Assembly (NCBI GenBank): GCA_035578175.1
Contig: JAQMRL010000005.1
Coordinates: forward strand, 56,649,722-56,713,721
Origin: Catonia carolina
Taxonomy: Eukaryota; Arthropoda; Insecta; Hemiptera; Achilidae
DNA: 64,000 nucleotides
Direction of reading: 5' to 3'
The position numbers and the translations under genes are program-made. Below are positions 34,499 to 44,803 of this stretch, one piece after another. The first letter of the stretch is position 1, and every line of letters begins with the position of its first letter. Below the pieces are notes generated by a model. The model was not told the origin of the DNA. It worked only from the letters and a program-made list of their open reading frames with translations, and ran no database searches.

Positions 34499-35395
34499 TA
34501 CGAGGTGTGGCTATTAAATAACGAGACTGACTGTGTAAAATATTCTATTTTTATTTTATACATGATCACTTATTGTCACCTTCAATATACACTCCTTTTC
34601 TATCTCTACAACGCTCCATGCAAATTTTCCATTGTTGGAAACAGTGCTGGATGTCATCTTCTGTCAGCTCCTTCAGGGCACGTGCCGCTTTCTCTTTTAC
34701 AGCTTCGTCAGACTCAAATCTTGTCCCTTTTAATGCAGAGCTCACCTTAGGGAAAAGGAAGAAGTCACTGCAAGATCTGGCGAATAAGGTGGATGTTCTA
34801 ACCCTCAGATGTTGTACTTGGCTAGGAACCTCTTGACAGATAACGCGGAATGAGCTGCCGCATTGTCTTGATGGAGAACCCATGATTTGTCCTTCCACAT
34901 TTTAGGGCGTTTTCCCCTTACTCTTTGACGTAGTTAAGAAAGTACCTCAAGGTAGTAATATTGATTAATTGTTTGACCTTCAGGAACTCAGTGAAGGTAC
35001 ACAATCCCATGGATATCAAAAAAATAATCATCATTGCTTTAAATTTTAACTTGCTCATTCGAGCTTTTTTCGCTCTCGGTGAAGTTTGGCTCTTCGTTTC
35101 CGGATCATAAGTAAAAACCACGTTCCATCATATGTTATTATTCTACCTGTTCCCTAAGGTGAAATCTGCATTAAAAGGGACAAGATTTGAGTCTGTGGAA
35201 GCTGTAAAAGAGAAAGCGGCACGTGTCCTGAAGAAGCTGACAGAAGATGACTTTTAGCACTGTTTCCAATCATGAAAAATTCGCATGGAGCGTTGTAGGG
35301 ATAGAGGAGTGTATATTGAAGGTAACAATAAGTGATTATGTATAAAAAAAAATTTTTTTAAACGTCAGTCTCGTTATTTAATAGGTACACCTCGT
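34499..35395 (-). mobile_element. Foldback mariner: two copies of one element end in inverted orientation
   Basis: The left end (34499) is TACGAGGTGTGGCTATTAAA TAACGAGACT; the right end (to 35395) is the complement, AGTCTCGTTATTTAATAGGT ACACCTCG. The inverted arms are about 250 bp (34501-34758 and 35150-35395), and both encode the transposase C-terminus (KGTRFES..AVKEKAAR.L). The minus-strand middle retains WVLHQDNAAAHSA and EHPPYSPDLA. No functional transposase remains. Confidence 0.87.
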
Positions 35396-36064
35396 TGCTT
35401 AACGTATTGCCGTTGAAGTCGATAAGGGGTTTGATGATCTCCAGAGACGTACGCGGCGGAAATGATCAAAACGTCGTTTTGTGTGCGTGTACTATTTTGT
35501 TGAAGATGGTACTTCGTATAAATAAATGTGTGGCGTACTAGTTGGGTAGACGGGGGAATTAATCAAAACGATGTTTGTGCGTGAGCGTTGGAGTATAGTC
35601 GACTAGCAGCTACAAAAAATCTGTTACAAATTTATTAAAAAAACATTGATTAGGTCTCTTCGTATCGTGTGCGAAACCACGCGGGATATGATAGAAAATT
35701 TATAAAAACGTAAGGCTTATACTTTTTTCCATTTTTTTTCATAAATAAATGTGGTTATAAGGTATACGCGTATTACCTCTAATCTGTATGGCGAAACAGG
35801 AGAACTTTAAAAGTAAACATTTTTACTTTTATTATTAGTTATCTAATATTAGATCACTCTTTATTTCACCATTAAATTTGACGATGACTAATCAAAACCC
35901 ATTTTTGACAAAAACATGTCATTGTTATATGCAACCAGTTCGCTTTTGATATCATTGTCTTGCATCATTCTTGCGTGCATTATGATTTATTTTCAATTAG
36001 AAATTCAGTGTTGTAGTATATTTTTGATTTTTCATTTCTATTTATCGTTTATTTCTGTATATGG
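35396..36064. other. Intergenic, nothing recognised
   Basis: No supported feature. A slightly GC-richer part lies at 35430-35600. Confidence 0.35.
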
Positions 36065-36120
36065 TTAACTCTTTAGTTCCCAACGTCACCTGGAGGTGAC
36101 GTTGGGAACTAAAGAGTTAA
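36065..36120. mobile_element. 56-bp perfect palindrome bounded by TTAA (piggyBac-like micro-MITE)
   Basis: Two 27-bp arms with a 2-bp centre (GG). Both ends read TTAA, the piggyBac target duplication. The arm reads TTAACTCTTTAGTTCCCAAC GTCACCT. It may be a head-to-head fusion of two piggyBac-type terminal repeats with nothing between them. Confidence 0.75.
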
Positions 36121-36184
36121 AAGCGCGTCTCAGTTATCATTGTGATGTTTTCACTAAAAGTGTTGCATTTTTTCTGAGTCACCG

Positions 36185-36300
36185 CTTTAGCAGCTGATTC
36201 GGTAACTGCTGTTCGTTTACTCAACATATGTTTCTTAAAATGAACCGAGTACAGTATAGTCTACTAACAGCTAGTAAACTAGCGTCGTTGGAACAGGCCT
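36185..36300 (-). mobile_element. MITE fragment, same family as 59343-59640
   Basis: AACAGCTAGTAAACTAGCGT then TGGAACAGGCCTTA matches the end of the MITE at 59343 (TAAAGGCCTATTCCTACGAT GCTAGTTTACTAGCTG) in inverted orientation. The other end is not clear. Confidence 0.5.
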
Positions 36301-37084
36301 TAACTCATAAACTTTTTTTCAGCATTTTTATTAATATAAACCCGATGACACGTTAAAAAGTTATTTTAGAAGTCATGCCGATTTTCTCATTTTCATTAAT
36401 TAATTCTCGCTGCAACTGGAAAAGCTCCAGCGCGAAGCAAAGATGATACAAAAAAAACGGTAAAATTGACTGTTAGATTGGTACCATTGAATTAAAATTT
36501 CACGAGTTTTGTGTTGTTGTTTTAAGTTACCTATTGTGCATGAACTCAGAATGATACACAGTGTATCGGTTCCAACCATTCTTTATAATAGTTTAACCAT
36601 AAACAACATTAAAATCATTCTCTATTCACTCACTCTTCCACTCATCCATATTTTCTATCTCTTTCTATTGAACAGGTCAGTTAACACAGAGGTCAACAGA
36701 CGGAATGAAAGACAATATGAATTAAAATGCTATTGTGCATTTTCAGCCTAGTAAAAAGATATTTGACACAGCAATTAATTATCAATTTATCAAAAAGTCG
36801 TAATCTAAAAATATAATTAACATTTCAATAGAACTACTCATTTAAATGATAATAGTAAAATCAATTGTCAAAACAAGTAGGTAAGTACAAGTGTGGAACT
36901 GCAGCTCGGCGCACGGCGGCCGTCGCCATACTAGCCTCTCCGAAACATTGACTCTACTTAATACGAACTCCTCAGCATTTACTCAAACATCACTTTAAAC
37001 TAATGCATTTACTTGTTTCATTTACTTTAATACCTATACATAAATAGCCCTACTACTTAAATTTAGACTATATTAACTGAAAAA

Positions 37085-37270
37085 AAATTTGCGGCCGCCT
37101 CCGTAGCGTAGTGGTAGCGCGTTAGCCTACCACACGGAGGTCCTGGGTTCGATTCCCGGCCAGGGTCTGGAAATTTTCTCAAGGTAAAAACCCACCGTTC
37201 ATATCCCACTGTAGTCGCTAATGACCGAGCCGTTGATGCGACTTTAAATAAAGTAAAAATAAATAAAAAT
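37085..37270 (+). repeat. tRNA-derived SINE with well-preserved head
   Basis: It has TAGCGTAGTGGTAGCGCG (box A) and GGTTCGATTCCCGG (box B), followed by a body GTAGTCGCTAATGACCGAGC and an A/T-rich tail. The tRNA-like head cannot form a paired acceptor stem with its own 3' side, so it is a SINE rather than a tRNA gene. Confidence 0.8.
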
Positions 37271-37591
37271 GTTGCAAATTGATCAGGATAACGCTCTAAA
37301 TATAAAACCACTGAACTTGCGATTAACATTTTATTTTCCGATATTTTGTTAAAAAAGGACCACACGCAATTGACACTAAATACTTGTACGTAAGTACCTG
37401 TAGAATAGTAATACAAAACACACGTAAACATTCACGTTTAGAAACACTACTATGAAACTGCGGGAAAAAGGAATTATAGGCCTACGATACCAACACTACT
37501 CGTGTTAAAGTTTAGCTAAATATTACTCACGGTAATAAAATTAGTTATATATTATATCATTTATTATATTTAATCAGTTATATATTCTGCC

Positions 37592-37980
37592 CATAACAGA
37601 CAGGTGGAGTGTCAAATTATTTACACTCAATCTGTTAGTTGCAGGGCTAAAATAAATAGTTCTGTTTCTTATCACATGGTCAGCCAATTAAATGACTGAA
37701 TCATTTAAGAACAGAAGAGGTAGAGGTGTACTGTGACACTAATCAGAGTTATCTCCTCTGAAAGTAATGAATTTCATTATACAGCCAGACCCTGTGGTGA
37801 ATGAAGTGAAGGTGTCATTTACAGACTGGAAAATATGTGCTTTTCAGAGGGCCCGGCATGCTGATAAGCGTACTTTTCCACTCAGTGAGGAAGGCAATAA
37901 TAAACCACCTCACTCCTCGTTTTACTTCCTCTAGAACCTCTAGGTAAAACCTGCCTTTCGGCTGTTGACCTAAACAACAG
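37592..37980 (+). repeat. Family C repeat (~385 bp), near full length
   Basis: It is closely similar to 28447-28850, starting CATAACAGACAGGTGGAGTG and ending TGTTGACCTAAACAAC. The 3' part has a small rearrangement around 37925-37950 (duplicated CCTCTAG). Confidence 0.82.
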
Positions 37981-38812
37981 TTATATATTATCAGTTGTTT
38001 ATATTTCTATGTGTGACATATGACATAATCAGCTTATAATTTACTCGAACGCGAACAGCGTCTGTTGACAGTTTTTAAAAGAACAGTAAAATGCGACTCC
38101 TGTTTTCGGAAATGCATCAATCCCGCCCAGTACGGCGTCGTATACAAGGTCGTACGCAAGCTAGAGTTCCACACACTGTAATTCAAAAAGTTTTAAAAAA
38201 GTTCTTACTGTAAGATAAAATTGTCTTGTGTGGGAATTATTGAACTGTAAGAACAATATAGTCTACAGTAACACCTAAGCCTCGACTCCTAGCAGAAAGA
38301 CTGAATTTGGCATGGTTTTCTTCATTTCGGATTGCATTTTTTAATAATGTAGTTCTTCAGTTACCCATTTAAACTTTCAGGGTTTTGAACGGTGAAAATC
38401 ACTACTGCTCCGAGTCCGGTTTTAGGTCATTAATAAACTTTACCTTAGATTTAATAGCGCCATATTTATTCAAAAGTTAACTCAATCAGTTACGCGACCT
38501 TATTTTTGTTTACAGCAAATATACTACAGCAGTATTACAAAATAAAGTTGCTATCGATAATCCTTTTGGAAAACAAGAGCGATAACAAAACAATATTGTA
38601 ATGGAATAAATTATGAATACTAGATGGTAGTAATTATAATGGTTTCAAATAATAATGGTTTCATTTAGCGTCATTAACTCATGATTAAAAATTTAGGTAA
38701 TATTTTTTATTCTATATTATTTAATCATGATTAAACATAGGTTATATTGTTCATTAATTACATTTCAAAGAAATAATTTATAATGGTTTGACCAAATCCT
38801 ATGATGTGATAT

Positions 38813-38869
38813 CACTCTCTCTCTCTCTCTCTCTCTCTCACGCGCGCGCGCGCACACACACACACACAC
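38813..38869. repeat. Compound microsatellite (CT)n(CG)n(CA)n
   Basis: About 57 bp: a CT run, a short CGCG run, then CA repeats. The CA part corresponds to the microsatellite of the Helentron-like family, whose diverged minus-strand 5' end follows (38870-38985). Confidence 0.92.
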
Positions 38870-38985
38870 CAATTGCTAAAAACTGTCTTTAATGGGTTTA
38901 GTAAGCCTGAAAATGTATATTTCCGATAAAAACTCAATTTGAAATATCAGCATGAAAAAATAATTCTTTCCTTCCCTGTGTCAGC
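38858..38985 (-). mobile_element. Helentron-like element (HINE), diverged 5' end
   Basis: CACACACCAATTGCTAAAAA ... AAAACTCAATTTGAAATATC AGCATGAAAA...CTTTCCTTCC follows the order of the family's 5' part in reverse. The GC-rich island begins directly beyond it. Confidence 0.6.
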
Positions 38986-39600
38986 GGATGGCGACATTAA
39001 GTGGCAAACCTTATTTGTTTGGTGGCCCTGAAAAGGGCCGTTTAAGCGGTGGTCGTCTTGGAGAAGCGTCGGTCGTAGTCGTCGTGGCGGTCGAGGAGCT
39101 GGGCGACACGGCGTGTCGACGTCCAGCAGAGACGTCATCTCCTTCCCTCGCAGTAGTGCGTCAATGGCTGCTTCGTCGGATCCGGTGGGCGTAAGGCTCG
39201 GTCGAGGGACCGCTGTGGGCATCGCTCGCGTCAGCGGGCGATGACGGTCCGGTCGACGGCTTACGGTGACGGGTCGGCGAGCGGAAGCATCCTCTTCTCT
39301 CTTGCGGGGTCGTCGATTAGTCTTCGCTGGAGTACGGCAGCCGTGTGCCGTGGTGGACGTTTTGTCTGCTGTCTGAATCGGAATTGAATCTCTCTGTGTC
39401 TGGATCGAAATTGAATCTCTTGGCTCAGTGCAGCGCTCTTTATATAGTTGTCAAGAGCGCTGTGGTAGAGAGCGGCTACTGGCTCGGCCTTGATGACAAA
39501 GCCCTCTGTCGGAACGCAGCCGAAAGGTTTGACGGTACGCCGCCAAAGGGTTACCGCGCCGACAAAGGCCGGAAGAAGTATTGACGGCCGGCAACACAGT
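38985..39600 (-). other. GC-rich island with TATA box and histone-type 3' stem-loop; no histone ORF recognised
   Basis: On the minus strand: a TATA box (CTATATAAAG, 39437-39447), then ~65 bp downstream two direct repeats of an AGAGATTCAATT-type 24-mer. An Arg/Pro-rich open frame follows (KTNRRPRKREEDASARR..., PRPPRRLRPTLL). A perfect GGCCCTTTTCAGGGCC ACC stem-loop lies at 39039-39024, the hallmark of replication-dependent histone mRNAs. An ATG at 39222 opens 91 codons but its stop (38947) lies beyond the stem-loop. Another frame ends in TAA directly before the stem-loop (FSKTTTA), but it is closed 5'-ward by a TGA. I cannot match any core or linker histone, so this could be a decayed histone-like gene, a fast-evolving basic protein gene or an insertion that carries the stem-loop. 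Confidence 0.5.
39024..39039 (-). promoter_or_regulatory. Histone-type mRNA 3'-end stem-loop
   Basis: GGCCCTTTTCAGGGCC has a 6-bp stem and a TTTC loop, followed by ACCA as in metazoan histone 3' ends (SLBP site). Downstream, AAACAAATAAGG is only weakly like the purine-rich histone downstream element. Confidence 0.6.
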
Positions 39601-40183
39601 AAATGATTAATTAGAAGGGGTGGCGGTGGCACCTGTATATTCTTAAAGGTCAAGTGAAAGTAAATATATTAAATAACTCAGCAAAATTATTAATTACGTA
39701 ATAGATTTTTGTAGTTAATATGATTAATTTTGGAATACAATTAAATAGTAGAATAATGATTGTTAATTTGAAAGATAAAATAAATTTAATGATAAGAGAA
39801 ACATAAGTAACTTATTAACAATTAACAGTTCAAACAATCTGACTGCGTTATCACTTTTGAATGTTAATAAAAAAATTGGTTTTTTGAAACTATTATTTAC
39901 TTGCTAATTATTATTTAAATAAAATTACGTGTAGATTAACGATGTTATTTTAACTGATATTATTTACATAATGTATGTGTAAAAAATTGTTAACTAAAAT
40001 TACACGACTCAAGTGCTGGTTTATACGAATAATAAAAATTAATGAACATAGAATAGACTCAGTTAATCGATCAGATAAAACTTTCAATAAAATTTAAGAT
40101 ATAAAGTAAACTTAAAAAAAGGAATGTTACTTTTATCCTGAGACGGCTAATCTCCCAGCTGTATATTTATAGTATTTTGTTTT
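39601..40183. other. Intergenic, nothing recognised
   Basis: AT-rich sequence without supported features. Confidence 0.35.
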
Positions 40184-40242
40184 GTCATCAGTCTATCGAC
40201 TGGTTTGATGCAATTCTCCGAGCTGTTCTTTCTATTCATGGC
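40184..40242 (+). repeat. Fragment of an arthropod interspersed repeat
   Basis: TCATCAGTCTATCGACTGGT TTGATGCAATTCTCC resembles a widespread arthropod retroelement 3' end (CTGACTGGTTTGATGCAGCTCTCC), as I recall it. It is only a short fragment. Confidence 0.4.
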
Positions 40243-40249
40243 TGCTCAG

Positions 40250-40460
40250 ATTTTTTTTTAAATCGTAGCAGCCGTTTTTGAGAAAATTCCAAAAAAGTGA
40301 AAAATCTCACAAATAAAGTACTACTTCTGGTTGATCGATTTTGATAGATCGAGGGGGCTGAAAACGCGTATTTCCTGTGAAAACTCGATTTTGCAAAATC
40401 GATATGAAAACTATATTTTCCTTTCTGTTTATATTCATAAAGGGCAAGAGATAGTAAGAA
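40250..40460 (-). mobile_element. Helentron-like element (HINE), internally deleted
   Basis: AAATCGTAGCAGCCGTTTTT GAGAAAATTCC ... GATCGATTTTGATAGATCGA GGGGGCTGAAAAC joins the central and 5' parts without the microsatellite. It ends at GGGCAAGAGATAGTAAG. Confidence 0.75.
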
Positions 40461-41099
40461 TCTAACAAAACCGTGTTTTGCTTTAATAATCTAGTAATCT
40501 TATGTCATCAAAACCTCTGATGATTCTGTTTGTTTGATATCAATGTAATAGTTATGAACTAATTACTGTTTACCTATAGAATAGGCTTCTAACGAAATTA
40601 CATACTACAGAGTTATGTAATGGTAATTTTCTTATTATACGATAATTGTACATGTCACCGACAAATTTATCTACATTTAATTATTACCACATTCATAAAA
40701 TACAACTAATGTTGTTTAAAGCAATTGAATCGTTTAGAATTAAAACATCACATGTCCAATTTTTTTGAATTTTCGTTTTTTTATGGGAATGTACAGCTTC
40801 AGTGGACTTTCAATTGGTGAAGAAACATCACATGTCACAACGCACTCTGTAGTGAATTGTTAGGACCAGAATATTGCGTTTAGTTTTAAAACAACACATG
40901 TCCCGGACATGTGTTATTACAATTCTAAAACATCTATAGTCAGCTGAGTTTGCTCCCGCCAATGAATGTTTTTGAGGTTAAGTTGAATAGTACAGTTGAA
41001 TATTAGGTATATGTATAAAGGGCCCAAATGAATTCATTAGTTTTATATACGATTTCATCAAGAAAAATATACTTGATTCTGCAAAGGAATTTTATTTAT

Positions 41100-41660
41100 T
41101 TTCAAATGGTTGCGGTGGCCAGAACCGCAATCAAGCTTTATTACGGTTTATGTTATCGCTTAGAGTACCTAATGAAAAGATTTAAAAAGGTCCAACAATT
41201 CTTCCCAGTTCGAGGACACAGTTATTTACCGTGTGATCGACACTTTGGGGTCATTAAACGTAGTATTAAAAAAACAGGATCGTATCTACTTTTCAGAGGA
41301 TTATGCAAAAATCATTGCCTCCACAGGAAAAGGAAAATTAACTGTTGATTTATTCCAAACTAATGATACAGTATATGATTTTAAGAAATGGTTGCCGAAG
41401 TATTTTAAGAAAAATGTACTTTCCGTGCAATCATTTGGGAAAAATGTACCAAAAGAAAAGAAATCTTTTAAAATCTCAACCTTCTCATCATTTGAGTATT
41501 TTTCAGATGGTTCAGTGATTGCTGGGGAATTTATTGATGGACTATTACATCACACATTTAAACTTTCAAAATCCATCCAATTATTAATGTCGATTGCATT
41601 ACCAACGGAAAAGGCATTTCCGAATGGTTCCATGAATCCAATCAATTAAAAAAAATTAAT
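41100..41660 (+). pseudogene. Transposase-like ORF fragment of an unclassified insect family, frameshifted
   Basis: In changing frames: SNGCGGQNRNQALLRFMLSL, KKVQQFFPVRGHSYLPCDRH, FGVIKRSIKKTDRIYFSEDY AKIIAS, then TVYDFKKWLPKYFKKNVLSV. The GCGGQN(R/K)N and FPVRGHS(Y/F)LPCDR signatures are those of a large, repetitive set of 'uncharacterized' insect proteins that I believe to be transposon-encoded. At least two frameshifts or stops (near 41130-41180 and 41270) disable it. The N-terminal part is missing. Confidence 0.65.
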
Positions 41661-41850
41661 GACCTCACAAAAAATTCAACAGTATATTGTAGATGATCCT
41701 GATAATTTTTATGGATCAATTTTGTCATGGGTTTCCACTGAAACGGAAGAGAACGATTAAAATTAATTTTTTTATTTACTTTTTTTAAGTTAAAATTTTA
41801 TAACGGATTAAAATTTAAATATAAAACATTAAGTTAAGGATTAACAAAAA

Positions 41851-42782
41851 ATCTGGTGTGAAACACTCACACAACTTTCTCTCGCCAGTGCAAATAATTA
41901 ACAATAAACCTAATTTTAGCAATAAAACATTAGAAATTAACAAAACACTAACCTCAATAAACATAACCTTATTTTAATCATGAGTGAAAGACGCAAAATG
42001 AAAATCGACCTCAGTTTGGCTTAAAAATACGAAAAGTCACTCTTTCACGCTAAACTAGGCTCTTTAGAGAAAAATGCTTTAAATAAAAGTTATAGATCTT
42101 TAAGTTTACTATAAAATTAATTATGTACACTTTTGTCGTAAAATGCATTCTAAGGCCGAAATCTTAAAAAAATAGATTTTTCACACGTTTTCGTGAGAAA
42201 AAATTAGAAAATTGCTAATTATTGCTAAACTAAGCGTTATACAAAAAAATGTTTGAAATAAAAGTTGTAGAATTTTAAATTCTCTACAACTTTTATTATA
42301 TAGTACATTTTTGCGCTAAATTGCATATTGAAGCTGTAATCTTAAAAAAACTGTTTTTACGTGAAAACAGCCTCACTCAGAATTTCAGCAAACATAACGC
42401 CTACCCTATCTTGTAAAGAATAAAAAATTGAGTAAATAAGGCAATTTTTAAAAAAAATCGTAGGACCAGTTTTTGAGAAAATCGCAAAAAAGTGAAAAAT
42501 TACACGAGTAAACTACTACATCCGGTTGACCGATTTTGATGAAAATGTTTGTGTCGGGTTCGGTAGTGGTATGTAACTTAAGTTTCAAGTTTCAAGTTCG
42601 TACGATGTTCCGTTCTTGAGATATTTTGTATACACACACACAGACCAATCGCTAAAAACATGTTTTTTGGGTTCAGGGGGTCTGAAAACGTATAGATTCG
42701 GTGAAAAATCGATTTCTAAAAATCGACATGAAAACAATACTTTCCTTCCTATATATTCATATAGGCAAGAGAAAGTAAAAAT
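41851..42782 (-). mobile_element. Helentron-like element (HINE), full length
   Basis: Its limits are ATCTGGTGTGAAACACTCAC (41851, palindrome end) and GGCAAGAGAAAGTAAAAA (42764-42781). It has both internal ~165-bp modules and a short CA run at 42634-42642. It is nested in the DNA transposon 40722-43092. Confidence 0.88.
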
Positions 42783-43202
42783 TGATGGAATTATTTGAAA
42801 TTTCTTTCATTTGTACCCAAAAATTACAATTTAATGTAGTCATTAATTCAGTAAGGTAGGTTTACAATTGAAACATCACATGTCCATCATATGTTTTTCT
42901 TCAAAACTTATACATTTTTCAAAAATAAACATTTTTTTATGTGTCATTATGTTAGTTGTAGTGGTGCCTCTTATGGGACATAATAACTTTGTCATTATTA
43001 GACTGAGTAAAATGATAAACAGTTTTTTGTCTCTAGTGAAAAATTTACTTTTCGGGACATATGATGTTTTAATTCTAAACGATTCAATTATTTAATAAAT
43101 AATAAATTCAAAAATATGCAAAATATATTTTTTTGAATTCTGTATTCCTATACTGTTGCATTCGCGCTAACCTGCCTTACAGAGGATTTCATTAAAAAAT
43201 AT

Positions 43203-43455
43203 ATCTGGTGTGAAACACTCACACGAATTTTTCTTGCAAATATAATTAATGAAAAATATAACCTATTTTTAATCATGAATAAACAAATAGAATAAAAAAT
43301 ATAATCTAAATTTTTAATCATGAGTTAGTTAATGACGCTAAACGAAAATCAATTTCTGTAGGACTTCAAAATACGAATAATCACTAATTGACGCTAAAAT
43401 ACACTCAATAGAACAAATTCTTCAAATAAAAGTTGTAGGTATTTTAATTTCCTCT
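43203..43455 (-). mobile_element. Helentron-like element (HINE), diverged 3' fragment
   Basis: ATCTGGTGTGAAACACTCAC ACGAATTTTTCTTGC is followed by a diverged version of the first ~230 bp of the 3' side. It stops inside the module. Confidence 0.75.
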
Positions 43456-43924
43456 AACTTGAAAACAAAATAAAATAATACCTCATAAATAATTATTATT
43501 GCACCTAATATATAGTATTTTAATATCAGTTTATGGAAATCTTTTATTATGCAATTTTTATATATAATCATCGTGACTTTTCAAGGATGAAATTAATAAC
43601 ATGGTAGTTATATTCTACTCTAGAAATCACTTGTAAATGTTTATACAATACATACTATACATGTAGTAAAAGAAAAAACAGATTCTGTTTTAAATAATAA
43701 AAGAAAATTTGTTCTGGTGAAGAAAATAAAGACAAACTTCTAGAAATTGGGTCAGCGTTTTCTCGAGAATTATTGACAATATTAAGAGGGATACTTTCTA
43801 AAACATTAAATTTCTGAAAGGAATAAAAAAAAATAAAAAAACCTTTTATTACTTTCGATTTTTAAGCTAATTTTATGGCTTGTATTTTTTAGCTTCATTT
43901 TGTATTTATACATTTCATTTTTTT
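43456..43924. other. Intergenic, nothing recognised
   Basis: AT-rich, no supported feature. Confidence 0.35.
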
Positions 43925-44097
43925 CCCCATAACAGGCAGGTGGATGTTAAATTATTTGCATTCGATCTCCTAGTTACAGGGCTATAAAAAATAGTTCTAT
44001 TTGTTATCATGTGATCAGCCAAATATATTGCTGAAGCATTTAAGAACAGATAAAGGTAGAGGTATAAAAGACACTAGTCAGAGTCTTGTACCATTGT
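43925..44097 (+). repeat. Family C repeat, 5' half (split copy)
   Basis: CCCCATAACAGGCAGGTGGA ... AAAGACACTAGTCAGAGT equals the first ~170 bp of the repeat. The sequence breaks off exactly where the continuation TTATCTCC resumes at 45855. Confidence 0.85.
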
Positions 44098-44117
44098 AAA
44101 TGTATAATTTTACAAAC

Positions 44118-44163
44118 AATGGAAGTTATTGTAGGTAATTCCTAATTACTATAACTTCCATTA
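44118..44163. repeat. Imperfect palindrome
   Basis: AATGGAAGTTATTGTAGGTA ATT is followed, after CC, by its near complement ending ATAACTTCCATT. It lies near the left border of the insertion that splits the family C copy. Confidence 0.7.
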
Positions 44164-44370
44164 CTCAAGTAAAAAACCAAATAAATCATGTAAGGGAACC
44201 CCCCCCCCATTGTTAGATTAAGTTACATTAGAAAAGTAGTTAGCCAATAAGTTGTAAATATAGCCAACGGTCAATCACCTGATATTGTTTAGACGGGTGT
44301 ATTTCTCCCTCTGTGTTTTTAGGTCTTTTTTTCACCTACCAACTTTCAGCCAATCAGTTGGGTAGTTCTC

Positions 44371-44465
44371 CTTCCCATTGGCTCTCCAGGTTGGTTGAGT
44401 GGTTGGTGGGAAAGAAGGCTTGTCAACCAGAAGTTTCCTGGTTCGAACCCAGGAAATTCACAATC
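44371..44465 (+). repeat. tRNA-like SINE head
   Basis: GGTTGGTTGAGTGGTTGGTG (box A-like) and TGGTTCGAACCCAGG (box B) occur with tRNA-like spacing. The continuing body shows no paired acceptor stem, so I read it as SINE-derived. Confidence 0.55.
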
Positions 44466-44803
44466 AGTTCCCTTGAGACTAAAGTGTGGAACAGAGGAGT
44501 TTGTGAAGGAGCAGTAGTTGAATAAGTGAGTAGGAGAACAAGGAGTGACGGAGAACGAGGGTGACCAGGACAGCAATGAGAAAAAGAAGAAAGGGGACAC
44601 ATTTAATTCGAGGTAAATTCATTCGTTTATTTATTAAGGGTTTTCAATTTCTTGTTTTTATATTAACGTCGCGGCAAAAAAGGTTGGCTATATTTTAAAA
44701 TAGGCTTGGGTACTTTTAGGATAATTTTGTTAGTAGTAAGTTAATTAAGTTAGTAGTTTATTATTCATTAAATATTTACTTTCAGTAAGGAGACATAGTT
44801 TTT

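Larger units (their letters stand above)
36889..38176. mobile_element. Possible TIR element containing two SINE-type repeats
   Basis: The left AGTGTGGAACTGCAGCTCGG is complementary in outline to the right AGCTAGAGTTCCACACACT. GCGGCCGTCGCCATACTAG inside the left end is GC-rich relative to its surroundings. Repeats at 37085-37270 and 37592-37980 lie within. The ends are degenerate, so the limits are uncertain. Confidence 0.4.
40722..43092 (+). mobile_element. DNA transposon with >30-bp TIRs and a GCGGQN...FPVRGHS ORF remnant
   Basis: The left terminus AATTGAATCGTTTAGAATTA AAACATCACATGTCC and the right terminus (complement, ending 43092) match over ~34 bp with one difference. The short motif ACATCACATGTCC recurs at 40746, ~40826, 40893-40915 (as a palindrome) and ~42871, which looks like subterminal transposase-binding sites. 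A Helentron-like element (41851-42782) is nested inside. TTTAA or TTAA flanks both ends, but I am not sure of the target duplication. Confidence 0.72.

Noticed and set aside
37085..37160. Possible functional tRNA gene
   Set aside because: Good A and B boxes but no acceptor-stem pairing; the sequence continues into a SINE body with an A/T-rich tail.
37063..37431. 122-codon minus-strand open frame
   Set aside because: It crosses a tRNA-derived SINE in antisense (PGRESNPGPPCGRLTRYHYA is a typical SINE-derived artefact).
38813..38869. Z-DNA-forming or CRISPR-like repeat
   Set aside because: It is a simple compound microsatellite without spacers; the CA part belongs to a Helentron-like copy.
38947..39222. 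91-codon minus-strand ORF as a histone gene
   Set aside because: Its stop lies beyond the stem-loop and no histone-fold sequence is present, so I list the region but do not call a histone.
41233..41649. Functional host gene on the plus strand
   Set aside because: Upstream blocks of the same protein are in other frames and the region is bracketed by TIRs; it reads as a decayed transposon ORF.
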